Origin: Ectocarpus siliculosus
Lineage: Eukaryota; Sar; Phaeophyceae; Ectocarpales; Ectocarpaceae
Reading direction: 5' to 3'
Assembly (NCBI GenBank): GCA_000310025.1
Contig: FN648492.1
Coordinates: forward strand, 123,932 to 187,931
DNA length: 64,000 nucleotides
Shown: positions 49,070-60,648 of the stretch, one piece after another
How the letters are laid out: the number at the start of each line of letters is the position of its first letter
Numbering within the stretch: position 1 is the stretch's first letter
Notes under the pieces: generated by a model
What the model was told of the DNA's origin: nothing
Databases searched by the model: none
What the model saw: only the letters and a program-made list of their open reading frames with translations
Position numbers and translations under genes: made by a program

Positions 49070-52000
49070 ATGCAGCAGCAAGCTGATGAGGACGAGCTTG
49101 GCTTGTCCTCCGCGGCGTTGGCAGCTCTCAAGGAGTTCGCTCTCGAGAACAACATGCTTGGTGAGTGAGTGCCTCTAGTCTACATCTCTGCCGCCATTCC
49201 GGAACGTGTGAAGTGTATCTATATCTCTAGAGAATAGAGCTGCACACGCCTGTTCGGGAACAGCCTCACGGATCCGGGCTCCTGTGTTCGCGAAAATACT
49301 GCCTGTGAACGCAGTTTGGGAACTGCTGAGTCTGCTGCTGCTGCCGTACCTACTGTCCGCGTACCAAATATTCCCGAAGAATGCTTGTAGAAATGTATTC
49401 CAGATACACGGAGAAATTGGACAAGAATATAAACCAGGGTGGTTTTTTCCTTTGGTACGACGGTTGCTTGCCAGCCCCGGTTTTCAGTATTACAGCATCC
49501 AGCTCGACAGCAGTCCTACATGTAAATCAAAGATTAAATATCGAAAATGGCGCTGCCACTTGCTGCGTAGTTCCGACTTGAACTTCCGATCCAGTAGAGG
49601 ACGTCATGGAGCAACGGCATGCGTATTGACATGCCCAGATATATTGCTGGGGCCGTGCTGTGGAAGGCTGCAGCTGCGTGCGGCCCGAAACGTCCGCAAA
49701 ATCTTAGGCCGTGCCATTCATGACCCACTGCTGCACGCGCCGTCACAGTTGCAATACCCCCAGCTGTTGGCTACAGCAGTAGCTTGCAACACTATTTTAT
49801 TACCTTCGACAAAGTGCAGCAAAGATTGGGTCTGTGGCGGCACGTTCAGCAGTGGATCGTGAATGGTATGGACCTAAATAGCGGACGTTTCGGACCGGCA
49901 CTGCACTCTCCGACAGCACGGGCCCAGCAACAGATCTGGGCGTACCAGCGCGCATGTCGCTGCTCCATGATCCCCTCTACTCGTATGGATGTCCGAGCCG
50001 GGACTATGCAACGCAATGACCTTGTTTGAGCACCCGCCGTGTGTTTCCTTGAATTGGGAAAGTTGGGGGGGGAATATGCCTAGGGCGTGTGGAGGTATGT
50101 AGACTTCGTGATACGCTGGGTAGAGACAAGTCCCAACCGTTGCTCAGTGCGACAGCTAGAGTAGAGTTTTGCGGAGGACTGCTTCCCAACCGGTCTGGTG
50201 CATCTCGTGTGCGCTCCTCGGGTCTTGTTCGCAATCCGTCAAAATTAAGACCAATCTGGAAGAACCCTTAGAGATTCTTTCTCCAACCTCGCTCCACCAC
50301 CTTGTGTACCACGAGTATTGGCTCCTCAAATGTTTTTTTCCATGGTCACAAGCAAGAACGATAGCGAGCACATCGCGAACCCATGTTCAAAAAATACGGG
50401 GCCGAGGGCTGGACCCGGCCCCACAACAGTAAAGTGCATCCTTGTTGTGTTGCATACTCAACACTTTGGCGCGGTCTGCGCACAACGGTGTCCAGGTTTC
50501 GTCCGGAACGTCCCAGACCGGCAAATGCACCGCTGTTGCTCCTTCTCCTGCTTTGTTGGCGTGTTGGGTACATGGTTTGCGAAAACACAGCCTCAGCAGC
50601 ACAGCCTTCAGCGTCTGCGGGCTTGGCCTTAACCGCCTCTCAGGGGTTTTCCTTACCTTGCTCGTCGTCGAGCGTGTTTTTTACTATGGTTGGCGCTCCG
50701 CTTGCACGTGAAACGTCTACATGCGCCAACGACAAGCATACCTTTTTGTGGAAATGTTGCACTGCATGGTTGTGAGCGGACCGCACCATCGTGCCGCTTT
50801 TTTTTTCTTCCGGAGAGACGTTGCTATTTTGGCCGCTGCTCCCACTGCCCGCAAATACGTTGCATTTACCGTGTTGTCTCGGGCGGGGGGGGGAGGTTCG
50901 CGGATTGAATCTTGAAGGATGGTGAAAAAGCTCCCCATTTTCATCGGCTTATGGATTCGATGGTTGCCCACCAGTGGTAGCTCTTGTGCTATTGCTGCGG
51001 TCTCATCCGTTGACCTTTTTTGGTGTCGGAGGACGGGCATGTACCATATTTGTTCCCAACGGCGGATACTGAATGTTCTTCCTGTCGGAGTCCAAGACTA
51101 CTATGATTGTGCTGGTAGGCCCTCCGCGTGCTGTCTAGTTCCCATAGTGCAAAGCAGTTCACCATGCGGCGTTTGTTTCCCTTCTTAAGCCTCGAGAACC
51201 CCTCCCCCCTGTAGGCCCGGAAGGAGGAGACGACGACGTTGTAGATGTGCGGCTCCAGGTGCAGGAGCGTATGGACGTCAAGGAGAGGACGCACGAGTTT
51301 TCCTTCACTTTCGGGGACGATGGCGACGACGAGCAGGTGACAGTTGCCGCCCCAGGTGACGATGCCGAATAATGTTTTTTCCGCCGCATTACGTACTGTG
51401 GGCCAACTGTCGACGGCAAAGGTCTGGGCCGAAACGTGCGACGTACATATTTTTGTGGCCCTGGGGCGAGCACCTGAGTAGAAACGTCTTGGAAGCATGC
51501 GGTTCGGTGTTGGCTGGTGCCCGTTTAGCCGTGAGCATAGTTGTGCCGGGGGTCGAACCTCTTCCCCTGTGAACTCAAGCGAATATGCAGGCGAAGGTGC
51601 GGCGAATTGTGCGGAATCGGTTTTTGCGGGTACCGCGCAAAGCACCCATCACCATCATCGACAGTATTCTCAAGATGGCATATATGATGGTTAGAGTTAC
51701 TTCTCTGTTGCTCGCGTCGCTCGCCGATCCCCGATCGTGTGTGCGTGCTTTTTACTGGCTCCGTTGTTCCCCACGTTTTAACACTACACCCACGTAACCG
51801 CATGAATGCGGTGCTTCTTGACGTAGGTTTGCATCGCCCTGGCTGGCGTCAACCCGGAGCTGGGACAGACGCTGGCCAGCACCGGGCTGACGGTGTGGAG
51901 GGCTGCCCAGGAGATGGCCCGCTTCATGTGGGAACACAGGTATCCGACACCCACACGTAACTTTTTGGCCAGCCGCTCAAGCAGATACTGGGGGATGTTC

Positions 52001-54617
52001 TTTACGCCGGAGAAGGTTGTGGGCGAGTATTTACGGTGACAGTGTCAGAGCTTAGGATGTGTCTCTGACACTCATGGCATGCCATACAAGGGGAGCAGGG
52101 GAGGCGATGTCCTTTGTGTAGGAAAGCAGGCAAGGGCATCTTGATGCTTTCGGTTTCAAGACGGGGCGACAGGACCATCACCTCGCGAGCTGTTGTTGAC
52201 AGGCGTGCGCAGCAGCACGTTTAGGTACTCGGGGTTGGCCACCACTTGGACGACACTCACACTACACTACACTGAAACTCTTGGCAAGCGTGCCAGCACC
52301 TACAGACATGAGAATCACCGTAGCACCACTTTTGGCCTTGTTCACCGATCAACAGCGACGCAACCCCACCCCCCCTTTGCTTCTTTTGCCTTCATGGCAT
52401 CCCGCTGAAATGACGGGTTGTCGCCTCATCCTGCGCTTTGTCCAGACGGTGGTTCGCAGGCAAACGGGTGGTCGAGCTGGGTGCGGGGTTGGGGCTGTGC
52501 GGCGTTCTTGCGTCCAAGCTTTGCATCGGCGGAACGGTAAGCGTTGTCGTGCAAGTTTTCTCACACTGTATGAGATGCTTATCGCTTGCGTGTTGCATGC
52601 TGTTCGTTTCCTCTCCGCCGCATCTGTCGAGTAGTCTGTCGAGTAGTAGCCGCGGCCGCAGGCATGAATCTTCATACAGAGCAGTGTCGCTTGGCTGCAT
52701 TCGATCGGGGAGAAGGTTTATTCTGCTCTTGCGGTGAGGTGTTACTCGCACGTTGTGTCGACGTGGTTGAAGCTCGCCGATCTGCGTCGTATTCCCTTTT
52801 CCTCGCGTCGTTCTCGGTTGGATATATAAATGAGAAAAAATTTAGTGATGATGAAGATGATGTTGAATGAATGCCCGATACACCTAGTCAGCGGGAGGGT
52901 CACCAGCTAGCTTGAGGCTGTTCTCTGTCAACCGTGCCCCGGTAAACACAGCAAACGTTTGCCCATGCCGTGACGTGACATAGGTTGTGATAACCGACGG
53001 TGGAGAGGAGTTCACAGACTCGGCCATGGATGCACTCAGAGCAAACTTGGTAAAGAACTCGTGTAACCTGCTGGCCCAGTCGCCGGCGAGAAACGGCAGC
53101 AATGCTGCCGTTGGTGGTCGTGATGCTACTGCTGCTGCTGCTGCTGCGGCGGCGGCGGCCGAGAGTGAGGCGCGGGTGGCGTTGGAGAAGCTAACGTGGG
53201 GAGAGCACGAGGCTTTCTTGGGGCGGAACGGGGGTGGAAGCGACCGAACCACCGACGGCGTCAATGACGGAGATCACCAAGAAGGGCGGGGAGGGTTCGA
53301 CTTTGTCGTAGCGGCCGATGTTATATGTGAGAAACCATGGACACCGAACGTATCTCATTGCCCCGCATCGTGATTGGCACGGCTACACGCTTCCTCTAAC
53401 TGTGACGTTGCCGAGGCCGAGCTGTTTCTGAGGGCGGTGGAGATTGTGGATATGGTGTTCCGCCATGTAGAACGGGAATAGGCCCCCGTGGATAGCGCGG
53501 GTTGGGGGATTTGGAGACACACACAAGAAGAGGGGGGTAGATCTATTCTTTTTTCTTTTTTTTTTTGCCACGGTCGATAACATGGCGTCATGTTTTTTTC
53601 TCGAGTGCACACACACTCGCTTGCTGTATGATTAAGAGGACTCGGTCGGCGACTGCCAGGCTTGGTTTCGCAACACCAACTTGAATGTGATCGTGTCTTC
53701 CAACGCTATGAAACAGCGTTGTAGAATACGGTATACGCTCGTGTCGGCCCCTTATCATAGTTGTCGACGACGGGGCAGGCGGTGATGTCCCACGACAACT
53801 TTTTCATATTTTTGCAGGAACTGTTCTTGTCGGCGCGCTCGTCTAGAGGCGGCGACCCCAAAGCGGGAGATACCCTGCAGTGTACGTGGCTCGAAAGACG
53901 CTCTTCTTGCGCGTGCACTGTGAAGGCTCTCTCTCTCTCGTCTCTGTGCCTCATGCTTCCGTTATCGGCCCTGGATCCTGGCAATGAAATCATGGATGGC
54001 GCGGCCATGGACACAGTACTTTGTCTGGGAGAACCCTCACGATAATGCTTTCTCGCGTCATTTGAAGGTTTGTGATTTGAGGTTTTGCGTGCGAAGGAGG
54101 GCTGGATGAAGAGCGGGTATCTGGCTGTACCAACTTGAACCCCCGCGCGCATCGTCCTGTGTTCACTCTGTCCCACGTTTTGCAAAACCTTCGTGACGAA
54201 ACAAATCCACCAGACGAGGAAGAAGGGGTCAGCCCGCTGCTGCGCACCGTGGTCGACATTCTCAGGCTGAGAGCAGGAGAGCGCAGCGACAGCAAGCACC
54301 CCGACCACTGCCCCAGCCCTTCTCCGGCGGCAGCGGCACCGAAAAACGAGAATGAGGAGCAAGACCCGCCGCAGCCCGAGTCTCCCGGGCCAGCACCCTC
54401 GTCTTGTCTCCGACGCCAAGCCTCGTCGCCTTCGGCGCCGCCATGCCTCTCTCCTGCTCCGACGGAGTCGACTTTTTTGCTGGCCTTCGCCCGGCGCAAC
54501 ATCTCGATCGAGCGAGTCCTGGGGGAGGCTGAGAGCCTCGGCCTCGCGTGGAGGGTGCCAGATGACTTCGAACCCGCCAGCGCCTCCGAGAACATTTATC
54601 TCATGAGTCTTCGGTGA
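49070..54617 (+). CDS. METTL21/22-type protein-lysine methyltransferase
   Basis: Exons 49070-49160, 51215-51336, 51827-51939, 52446-52536, 52984-53326 and 54214-54617 join with matching phases into 387 residues ending at TGA 54615. Family signatures in order are LASTGLTVWRAAQEMARFM (87-105), the SAM-binding motif I VVELGAGLGLCG (117-128), the acidic D144 of VVITDG, N160 in RANLVKN, LTWGE, FDFVVAADVIY (244-254, the family's DxxY-type motif split by the last intron) and FLLAFARRN near the end. This fits the Methyltransf_16 group that trimethylates lysines on chaperones and translation factors; the substrate here is unknown. A poly-Ala run (about 188-198) and a Pro-rich loop (about 285-320) are insertions relative to animal members. 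The start ATG opens an acidic N-terminus (MQQQADEDELG). Confidence 0.88.
49161..51214 (+). other. Intron 1 of the methyltransferase gene
   Basis: It begins GTGAGT and ends CCCTGTAG, joining phase 1 to phase 1. It carries foldback element copy 2. No extra exon was identified. Confidence 0.75.
49560..50045. mobile_element. Foldback element, copy 2, inside the methyltransferase intron
   Basis: The left arm (about 49570-49750, gccgtgctgtggaaggctgc and gacccactgctgcacgcg) is matched in reverse complement by the right arm (about 49825-50040, cagcagtggatcgtgaatgg and gacagcacgggcccagcaac). The right outer edge, caatgaccttgtttgagcac, is the reverse complement of the left edge of copy 1. Confidence 0.72.
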
Positions 54618-55789
54618 CGGGGGTCGGGGCGGCCGTTGGTTCGATGCTTGCGAGACAGCGGGAAGGGGTTCTACTCTACAGTTGTGGTTGCGTGTGGTGT
54701 AGGTGCTTGGTTGGTGAAGAAATGTTGTTTTGTTGTTGTCCTCGTCTTGCCTCGATTACCGTTGTTGAAGCAGTTTGCTAGTTCTGCGCACTGTATCGTT
54801 GGTTGGGCGACACAGGTTTGAAACCCCGTGATAGTTGTTGTGTCGTGTATTGTATTTGATGGGTGCTTACGAGAGAGCTGGTGGGCACAACTACTGAGGT
54901 ACTGCTGTAATGGCAACATGGCGTAACTGGTCCGTGCGGCACCGCTTTCGCCGTGCCTCGGCGACGAGTCTTCTTTGGCCACTGAACGGGGTCGTGATGT
55001 GTATTGGCATGACCCCCTCGGGTAGATGGTGTCAGACGTTAGCCGAATTTGTCTTTACTCTGCTCCGGTTGCGGCCAATTAACAACCACCGTTCGTTTCT
55101 GCGGCTGTAATGGTGCTTGAAATGCAGGGATATAGTAAGGCGGTGTGCTGAACACTGGCGGCCCTCCTATGTGATCGAAACCTCGAATGTATCGCGGCCG
55201 TCCGGGTAGACCTTTTTTTATCGGCAACGCACGAATGCTACACATTTCTGAGTCCGTCAAATGCATTGATGAGAAGGTTTTCCAGGACGGGGAGGACCAG
55301 TGCCCTCATCGTGTAGTTGATTGAATCTTATGAAAAGAATGAAAACGCATGTAGCCAGGCAAGTTAAGCGGCCTTCTGGGCATTTTTACGGGGGGTGTTT
55401 TATTGCACAGGTTCAGTTGTCACTCACTGCGCCTACCCCATTCCAAGCACCGCCCCCGACGACTCGTTGGTCGTTCGGACGACCTTTTCAACATCGCGCC
55501 TTCGCTGTGTCCATGACAGAGCATCTCGGCATCATGGAAAACTCAATAGTATATCATATGCGCGTTCGTACGGAACGCCTTCCGTAACAATGTGTAGCTC
55601 CATACGCAATGAAAACGGTGTTTTCCCCGAAAGGCGCACAAGACCAACAGCAACATCTAGCTTGCTATGTTCTTCGTTCACTGTCTCCTCTGACTTGTAT
55701 AGTAAGGGTTCGAATCTCTCCGGAGTGAAATAGTAGGAACAGTATGAAGTATCCATTCCGACGAAGAGTAAAAATAGTTGGCATAGTGG
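54618..55789. other. Spacer, with one isolated B-box-like site
   Basis: No gene was seen. A pol III B-box-like ggttcgaatct occurs at about 55708 without an A box or tRNA fold. Confidence 0.45.
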
Positions 55790-55866
55790 TCGCCCCCGTG
55801 GTCTAGTTGGTATCCTCGAAACCTTCTAGAGGTCAGGTCAGGGGTTCGAATCCCGGCGTAAGCGAA
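55790..55866 (+). pseudogene. tRNA-like sequence (pseudo-tRNA or SINE head)
   Basis: An A-box match (tggtctagttgg at 55799) is followed about 32 bp later by a perfect B box (ggttcgaatcc at 55843). The anticodon arm can be drawn as acc-TTCTAGA-ggt with anticodon CTA. The T stem has only three pairs and the acceptor stem only four (tcgc/gcga), so a working tRNA is unlikely. A second A-box-like tggcctagtgg lies at about 55909 without a B box. A tRNA-derived SINE head or decayed tRNA is the best reading. Confidence 0.45.
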
Positions 55867-56132
55867 CTTTTCTTGCAAAGTGAGTTATTCTCTCGCTTCT
55901 GCTTCTGGCCTAGTGGATAGCGCTAGTTCGTGTGTACACGGAGGAGGGAAGAGAATGCTGAACTCTTCTCGCATTAAAAATCGAAGGCAAAGTACCGCAG
56001 GAGGGGAGGGTGGAGAGGGGCTCTTCTGTGTGACCACGGGTTGGAGTAAACGGCACTAGTGCTGTGAGCGCTGATTTGAAGTGAAGACGAAAAAAATCAA
56101 ATAAATAAATAAAAGTATATATATAAAAAAAT

Positions 56133-56395
56133 AGGAAGGTTTGTTCGTCGAAGCAGATAGAATAAACTGGTGTTTATTTTGTAACAGTCGAATTAGAATT
56201 TGGCTTCATTTTCTACCGGAAACCCAGGGTCACGGTGTTTGGAATTATTAGTCTATAGTTGGGGGTGTCATTCCGTGATCGAGTCCACGCAGGGGCTGTA
56301 GCAAAGTCGGGTAACGTGTGACAGCTACAGAGCGCGTGAAGCAACGGAAGGACAGCAGCAGCCGCCTAACGCAGTAGCGGCGGCAGTTTAGAAAA
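56133..56395 (+). repeat. Split direct repeat A1 (left end)
   Basis: Matches 62083-62345 without visible difference (constant offset 5950). It is followed by gggcggga, whereas A2 is followed by tcccgccc, its reverse complement. Confidence 0.95.
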
Positions 56396-56450
56396 GGGCG
56401 GGACGGGACACGGCGCAAGCATTGGGGAAGTGACCAGCACGCGACTCTCC

Positions 56451-56458
56451 ATATAAAG
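56451..56458 (+). promoter_or_regulatory. TATA-like box of the retroelement
   Basis: atataaag lies 56 bp after the end of A1 and upstream of all element reading frames, a plausible position for the genomic promoter. Inferred from sequence only. Confidence 0.45.
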
Positions 56459-56636
56459 GTGTGTACTCGTGTCCAACATCCATCGTGTCGGCCGTGTTCC
56501 TATTCGCGTCCCGCTACTCTTGTGACCTCACCGCTGCGTGCATTTAGCACGAGGGGGGAGGGTGCAGTAAGATAAGCGGCGGCAAGCCAACGCAGTCTCG
56601 CTCGCCGCGCCGCTCAGATAGGTCCCTTCCCAAACA

Positions 56637-56730
56637 TGGGATGCGGTTCATCCCAACCGAGACGTACTCTCGCTGAAGAAAAAAAATGCGGTTCGTCCCA
56701 ACCAGACGTACTCTCTCTGAAGAAAAAATT
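56637..56730. repeat. Two-copy direct repeat in the element leader
   Basis: Two copies of atgcggttcRtcccaacc with gacgtactctcNctgaagaa lie side by side, about 46 bp per unit. Confidence 0.85.
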
Positions 56731-57544
56731 CAACGGCAAAAAGAAAGAGCGGGGCCTGTTGTATGGTCGCACGCTGACTTGTCGCGGTTGATAGCAGCCA
56801 TTGTACTGCACGGGGTGGAGGAACCCTGCGGCATCGGACATAACCAATCGACCCGCGGCAGTAGGGCATGATGCTGTCACGATTATGCACATGAGGCAGG
56901 TGCCTTGTTTTCTGTTTCCCCCGGCTACTAGGGACTACTTGCCGGTACAATCTTGTCTGTGCCGCGCACAGAGGGGCATATAGCTGAAGGAATCGACGAT
57001 AATATGCCCACTCACGTAAGCAATCGTCTCCACGGATGGTATTGACAAGTCCCCACTGATGGTATCGACAAGTCCCATGGCATACAAAGCGGCCGCATAC
57101 GTAATCGGAAAGTGCATTCAACAGCATTCACGGGAACGGATAAAAGCAAAAACACATGCATGCGAGAGAAAGACTCAAAGAAAAAGACTGAAAAACAATG
57201 AAGACGAGAAAAAAAAAAACGAGACAGCGAACTACGTGCTGTATGCATAAGGAAAAAGAAGATGAGAAAAAAATAGGGGGGGGAGGTGGATGTGACACGC
57301 GAGGTTCGAACTCGCGAGGAACGTCAGGTAGCGGTCCATGTGAGTGCATCACGGTCTCGAGGGGCATCACGTCAAATTTATTGCCGCCGTGACACAAACC
57401 TTCTATAAGAATACGTCACGTCCATCGACGATTAAGCGACCAAAAACGCCCGGACAGCAATTGATGCATGCCAAAAACTCGTCCACCTGCCGTAGGATTG
57501 TCTATGCGGAAGTGATCTCAATGAAAATAAAAAAAAAACAAGGA

Positions 57545-59290
57545 CACGCACCAGCACGGGACGCGCCAATAGTGGAAGCACTCGTCCGTGCTGTTGGCGA
57601 GTGGAAGTTAACCGATCTCAACGCAACGAAACACGAAGTCATACATGTATCAGCACGGGATGCGCCAATGAGTGGAAGCACCCGCGCTGTTGGCGAGTAG
57701 AGTTAACCGAATTCAACGCAGCGGTAGAAAAATACCACAAATCATGCATCAGTACGGGACGCGCCAATGAGTGGAAGCACCCGTGCTGCATATGTGATGT
57801 CAGCCTCAGCACGGGACGCGCCAATGAGTGGAAGCACTCGTGCGGTTGGTGAGTAGAGTTAACCGATCTCAAAAAGAAAGAACAAAACGCCGTACATGTA
57901 TCAGCACGGGACGCGCCAATGAGTGGAAGCACCCGCGCTGTTGGCGAGTAGAGTTAACCGAATTCAACGCAGCGGTAGAAAAATACCACAAATCATGCAT
58001 CAGTACGGGACGCGCCAATGAGTGGAAGCACCCGTGCTGCATATGTGATGTCAGCCTCAGCACGGGACGCGCCAATGAGTGGAAGCACTCGTGCTGTTGG
58101 CGAGTAGAGTTAACCGATCTCAAAAAGAAAGAACAAAACGCCGTACATGTATCAGCACGGGACGCGCCAATGAGTGGAAGCACCCGCGCTGTTGGCGAGT
58201 AGAGTTAACCGAATTCAACGCAGCGGTAGGAAATACCACAAATCATGCATCAGTACGGGACGCGCCAATGAGTGGAAGCACCCGTGCTGCATATGTGTTG
58301 TCAGCCTCAGCACGGGACGCGCCAACGAGTGGAAGCACTCGTGCTGTTGGCGAGTAGAGTTAACCGATCTCAAAAAGAAAGAACAAAACGCCGTACACGT
58401 ATCAGCACGGGACGCACCAATGAGTGGAAGCACCCGCGCTGTTGGCGAGTAGAGTTAACCGAATTCAACGCAGCGGTAGGAAATACCACAAATCATGCAT
58501 CAGTACGGGACGCGCCAATGAGTGGAAGCACCCGTGCTGTATATGTGTTGTCAGCCTCAGCACGGGACGCGCCAACGAGTGGAAGCACTCGTGCTGTTGG
58601 CGAGTAGAGTTAACCGATCTCAAAAAGAAAGAACAAAACGCCGTACACGTATTAGCACGGGACGCGCCAATGAGTGGACGCACCCGTGCTGTTGGCGAGT
58701 AGAGTTAACCGAATTCAACGCATCGAAAACGAAGTCGTACACGTATCAGTACGGGACGCGCCAATGAGTGGAAGCACCCGTGCTGCATATGTGTTGTCAG
58801 TTTCAGCAAGGGACGCGCCAATGAGTGCTGTTGGCGAGTAGAGTTAACCGATCTCAAAAAGAAAGAACAAAAACGCCGTACACGTATCAGTACGGGACGC
58901 GCCAATGAGTGGGCGCACCCGTGCTGTTGGGCGAGTAGAATTAACCGATCTCCACGCATCGAAAACGAAGTCATACACGTATCAGTACGGGACGCGCCAA
59001 TGAGTGGAAGCACCCGTGCTCATATGTGTTGTCAGTTTCAGCAAGGGACGCGCCAATGAGTGGAAGCACCCGCGCTGCGTACAAGTATCATCAATGCGGG
59101 TCGCGCCAATGAGTGGAAGCACCCGTGCTGCATATGTGTTGTCAGTTTCAGCGAGGGACGCGCCAATGAGTGGAAGCACCCGCGCTGTTGGCAAGTGGAG
59201 TTCACCGTATCCAACGCATCGAAAAAAAAAAAAAAAAACACGTATCAGCACGGGACGCGCCAATGAGTGGAAGCACCCGTGCCGATGGCG
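57545..59290. repeat. Higher-order tandem array with hairpin subunits
   Basis: The core gggacgcgccaatgagtgga recurs about 20 times. It is arranged in higher-order units of about 250 bp (equivalent sites at 57828, 58079 and 58329) that share gagtagagttaaccga spacers. Most cores are flanked by AGCACGGG or AGTACGGG and CCCGTGCT or CCCGCGCT, so single strands could form a stem of about 8 bp with a 20-nt loop. The array is in the leader between the TATA-like box and the gag-like region. Reading frames across it are artefacts. Confidence 0.93.
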
Positions 59291-59572
59291 AACCGGGGTT
59301 CACCGAATCCAAGAAAATATATATATAAAAAAAAAAAAAAAAGAGAAACCATCGCTAGTGTTCCAAAGAGAGAAATATTCGGGATTGGTCGACGTCCGGT
59401 GACCGTAGCGTCAGCAGCAATAATCACTCCATTCAATCCACAGGCGTCGAGAATGAACTAACGCGAGCTCGCGATATAACAACGCGTCGTTCTGGGCCCG
59501 ACGAAAACCCACGTCAGATAGTTTCGCCCGAAGATAGGATTTGTAGACCATTCTAACTGCAGATCCAGGCGC

Positions 59573-60577
59573 GCGATCGACTACGCCCACGATGAAGAGG
59601 AAAAGAAGTGTTCCCGCAACGCCGCCCTGACGCTCGCCCGCCGCCTGCCGCCGGTCCGCTGCTTATACGACTCCAACCGCGACCAGATGCCGACACGGGC
59701 CTCCACGCGGAGCGGCAGGGCAGCGGCTGGGCAAGCAGGGCGAGGTCGGGCGGCGACACCTTCGACACCACGCACGAGAGGTCTACCGCGCGATCGGTGG
59801 CGAGCTCGACGGCTCGCCCCTCGACGCGCAGCGGATCACGTACTCCCGCGAGGCGTCGAGCGGTATCCTCCTCGCGAGCGCCAGGGACAGGCACCCGCGG
59901 CGACCCCCCCGCTGATGAGACTGAGCTCGCTTCTCTCCGCGGGCTGGTGGACGGCCTGAGGGAGGAGCTGCAGCGGAAGCGCGATGAGGCTGCCGGTGAT
60001 CGCCAGCAGCTTCAAGCAACGATCGACGACCTGATCGCCACCCAAGCAGCAGGACCTGGCCTTCCGGGGGGGGGTGCAACTTGTGGGCACAACCGCCCCA
60101 CCATCGGCCTCTCGGGCCCCCGCTACACCCAGCGCCGAGGCGGCTAAGGCTACGGCAAAGGATAGAGCGCGGATGTGGGGGGACCTCCGCCGGGTAAAAG
60201 CGTGGCTCATCCTGGGGCGGCCCCCGGCAGTTTCAAAACTGTCGCAGATGGAGTGGCAATCCTTGCTTCGCAAAGGCGTCCTGGTGACAGAGAAAGTGGC
60301 GGCATCGCTCGACACGCTCGTGGTTACTGCTTCGCCTTCAACTCGTCGTCCGGTTGCCATGATCGTAACTGCCCACACATCCACGCCCAGAACCCTTCCC
60401 ACGCTAGGCGCGGAGCGTCCGAAACTCCGGCAACCGGCGCGCGCGGCGTTGGCCACGGCAACGGGGGAGGGCGCGGAGGAGAGGCGCGCGCCGCTGGCGA
60501 GGGCGGCGCGAGACCCAAGGCCGCTGGCTTCTTCACCCACGGGAAAGACAAATAGGGGTGCGGGCTCTCCCGCGTAG
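59573..60577 (+). pseudogene. Gag-like region with CCCH zinc finger, frame-broken
   Basis: Coding character moves between frames. An N-terminal part has AIDYAHDEEEKKCSRNAALT. A segment with EVYRAIGGELDGSPLDAQRI follows. A coiled-coil-like stretch (SLRGLVDGLREELQRKRDEA, about 59930-60000) comes next. Last is a CCCH finger, YCFAFNSSSGCHDRNCPHIH (about 60325-60385; C-x8-C-x4-C-x3-H). Frame changes fall close to homopolymers, notably the C run at about 59906 and the G run at about 60066. Either the gene is decaying or these are sequencing errors. Ngaro-type elements commonly encode a gag-like first ORF; the match here is by position and zinc finger, not by global similarity. Confidence 0.55.
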
Positions 60578-60648
60578 CGGGGGGGCCTACCTCGGATGGC
60601 AGCGCACCTGCGGCTAAATCGAACGGCAGCACGCCGGTCTACACGAGG

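Noticed and set aside
51940-51957. Alternative donor GTAACT after the WEHR exon
   Set aside because: The donor at 51940 with acceptor at 52446 gives RWFAGKRVVELG in phase 2, matching the family better than the alternative.
53327-54213. Extra methyltransferase exon near 53398-53480
   Set aside because: Direct joining of 53326 to 54214 gives the family's DVIY followed by an acidic run in correct phase, whereas candidate exons between introduce stops or break phase.
57270-57355. Minus-strand tRNA candidate with a perfect T arm (gcgag-ttcgaac-ctcgc) and a pairable acceptor stem
   Set aside because: No A box, and no consistent D arm or anticodon arm could be drawn; the 79-nt spacing does not fit a standard tRNA.
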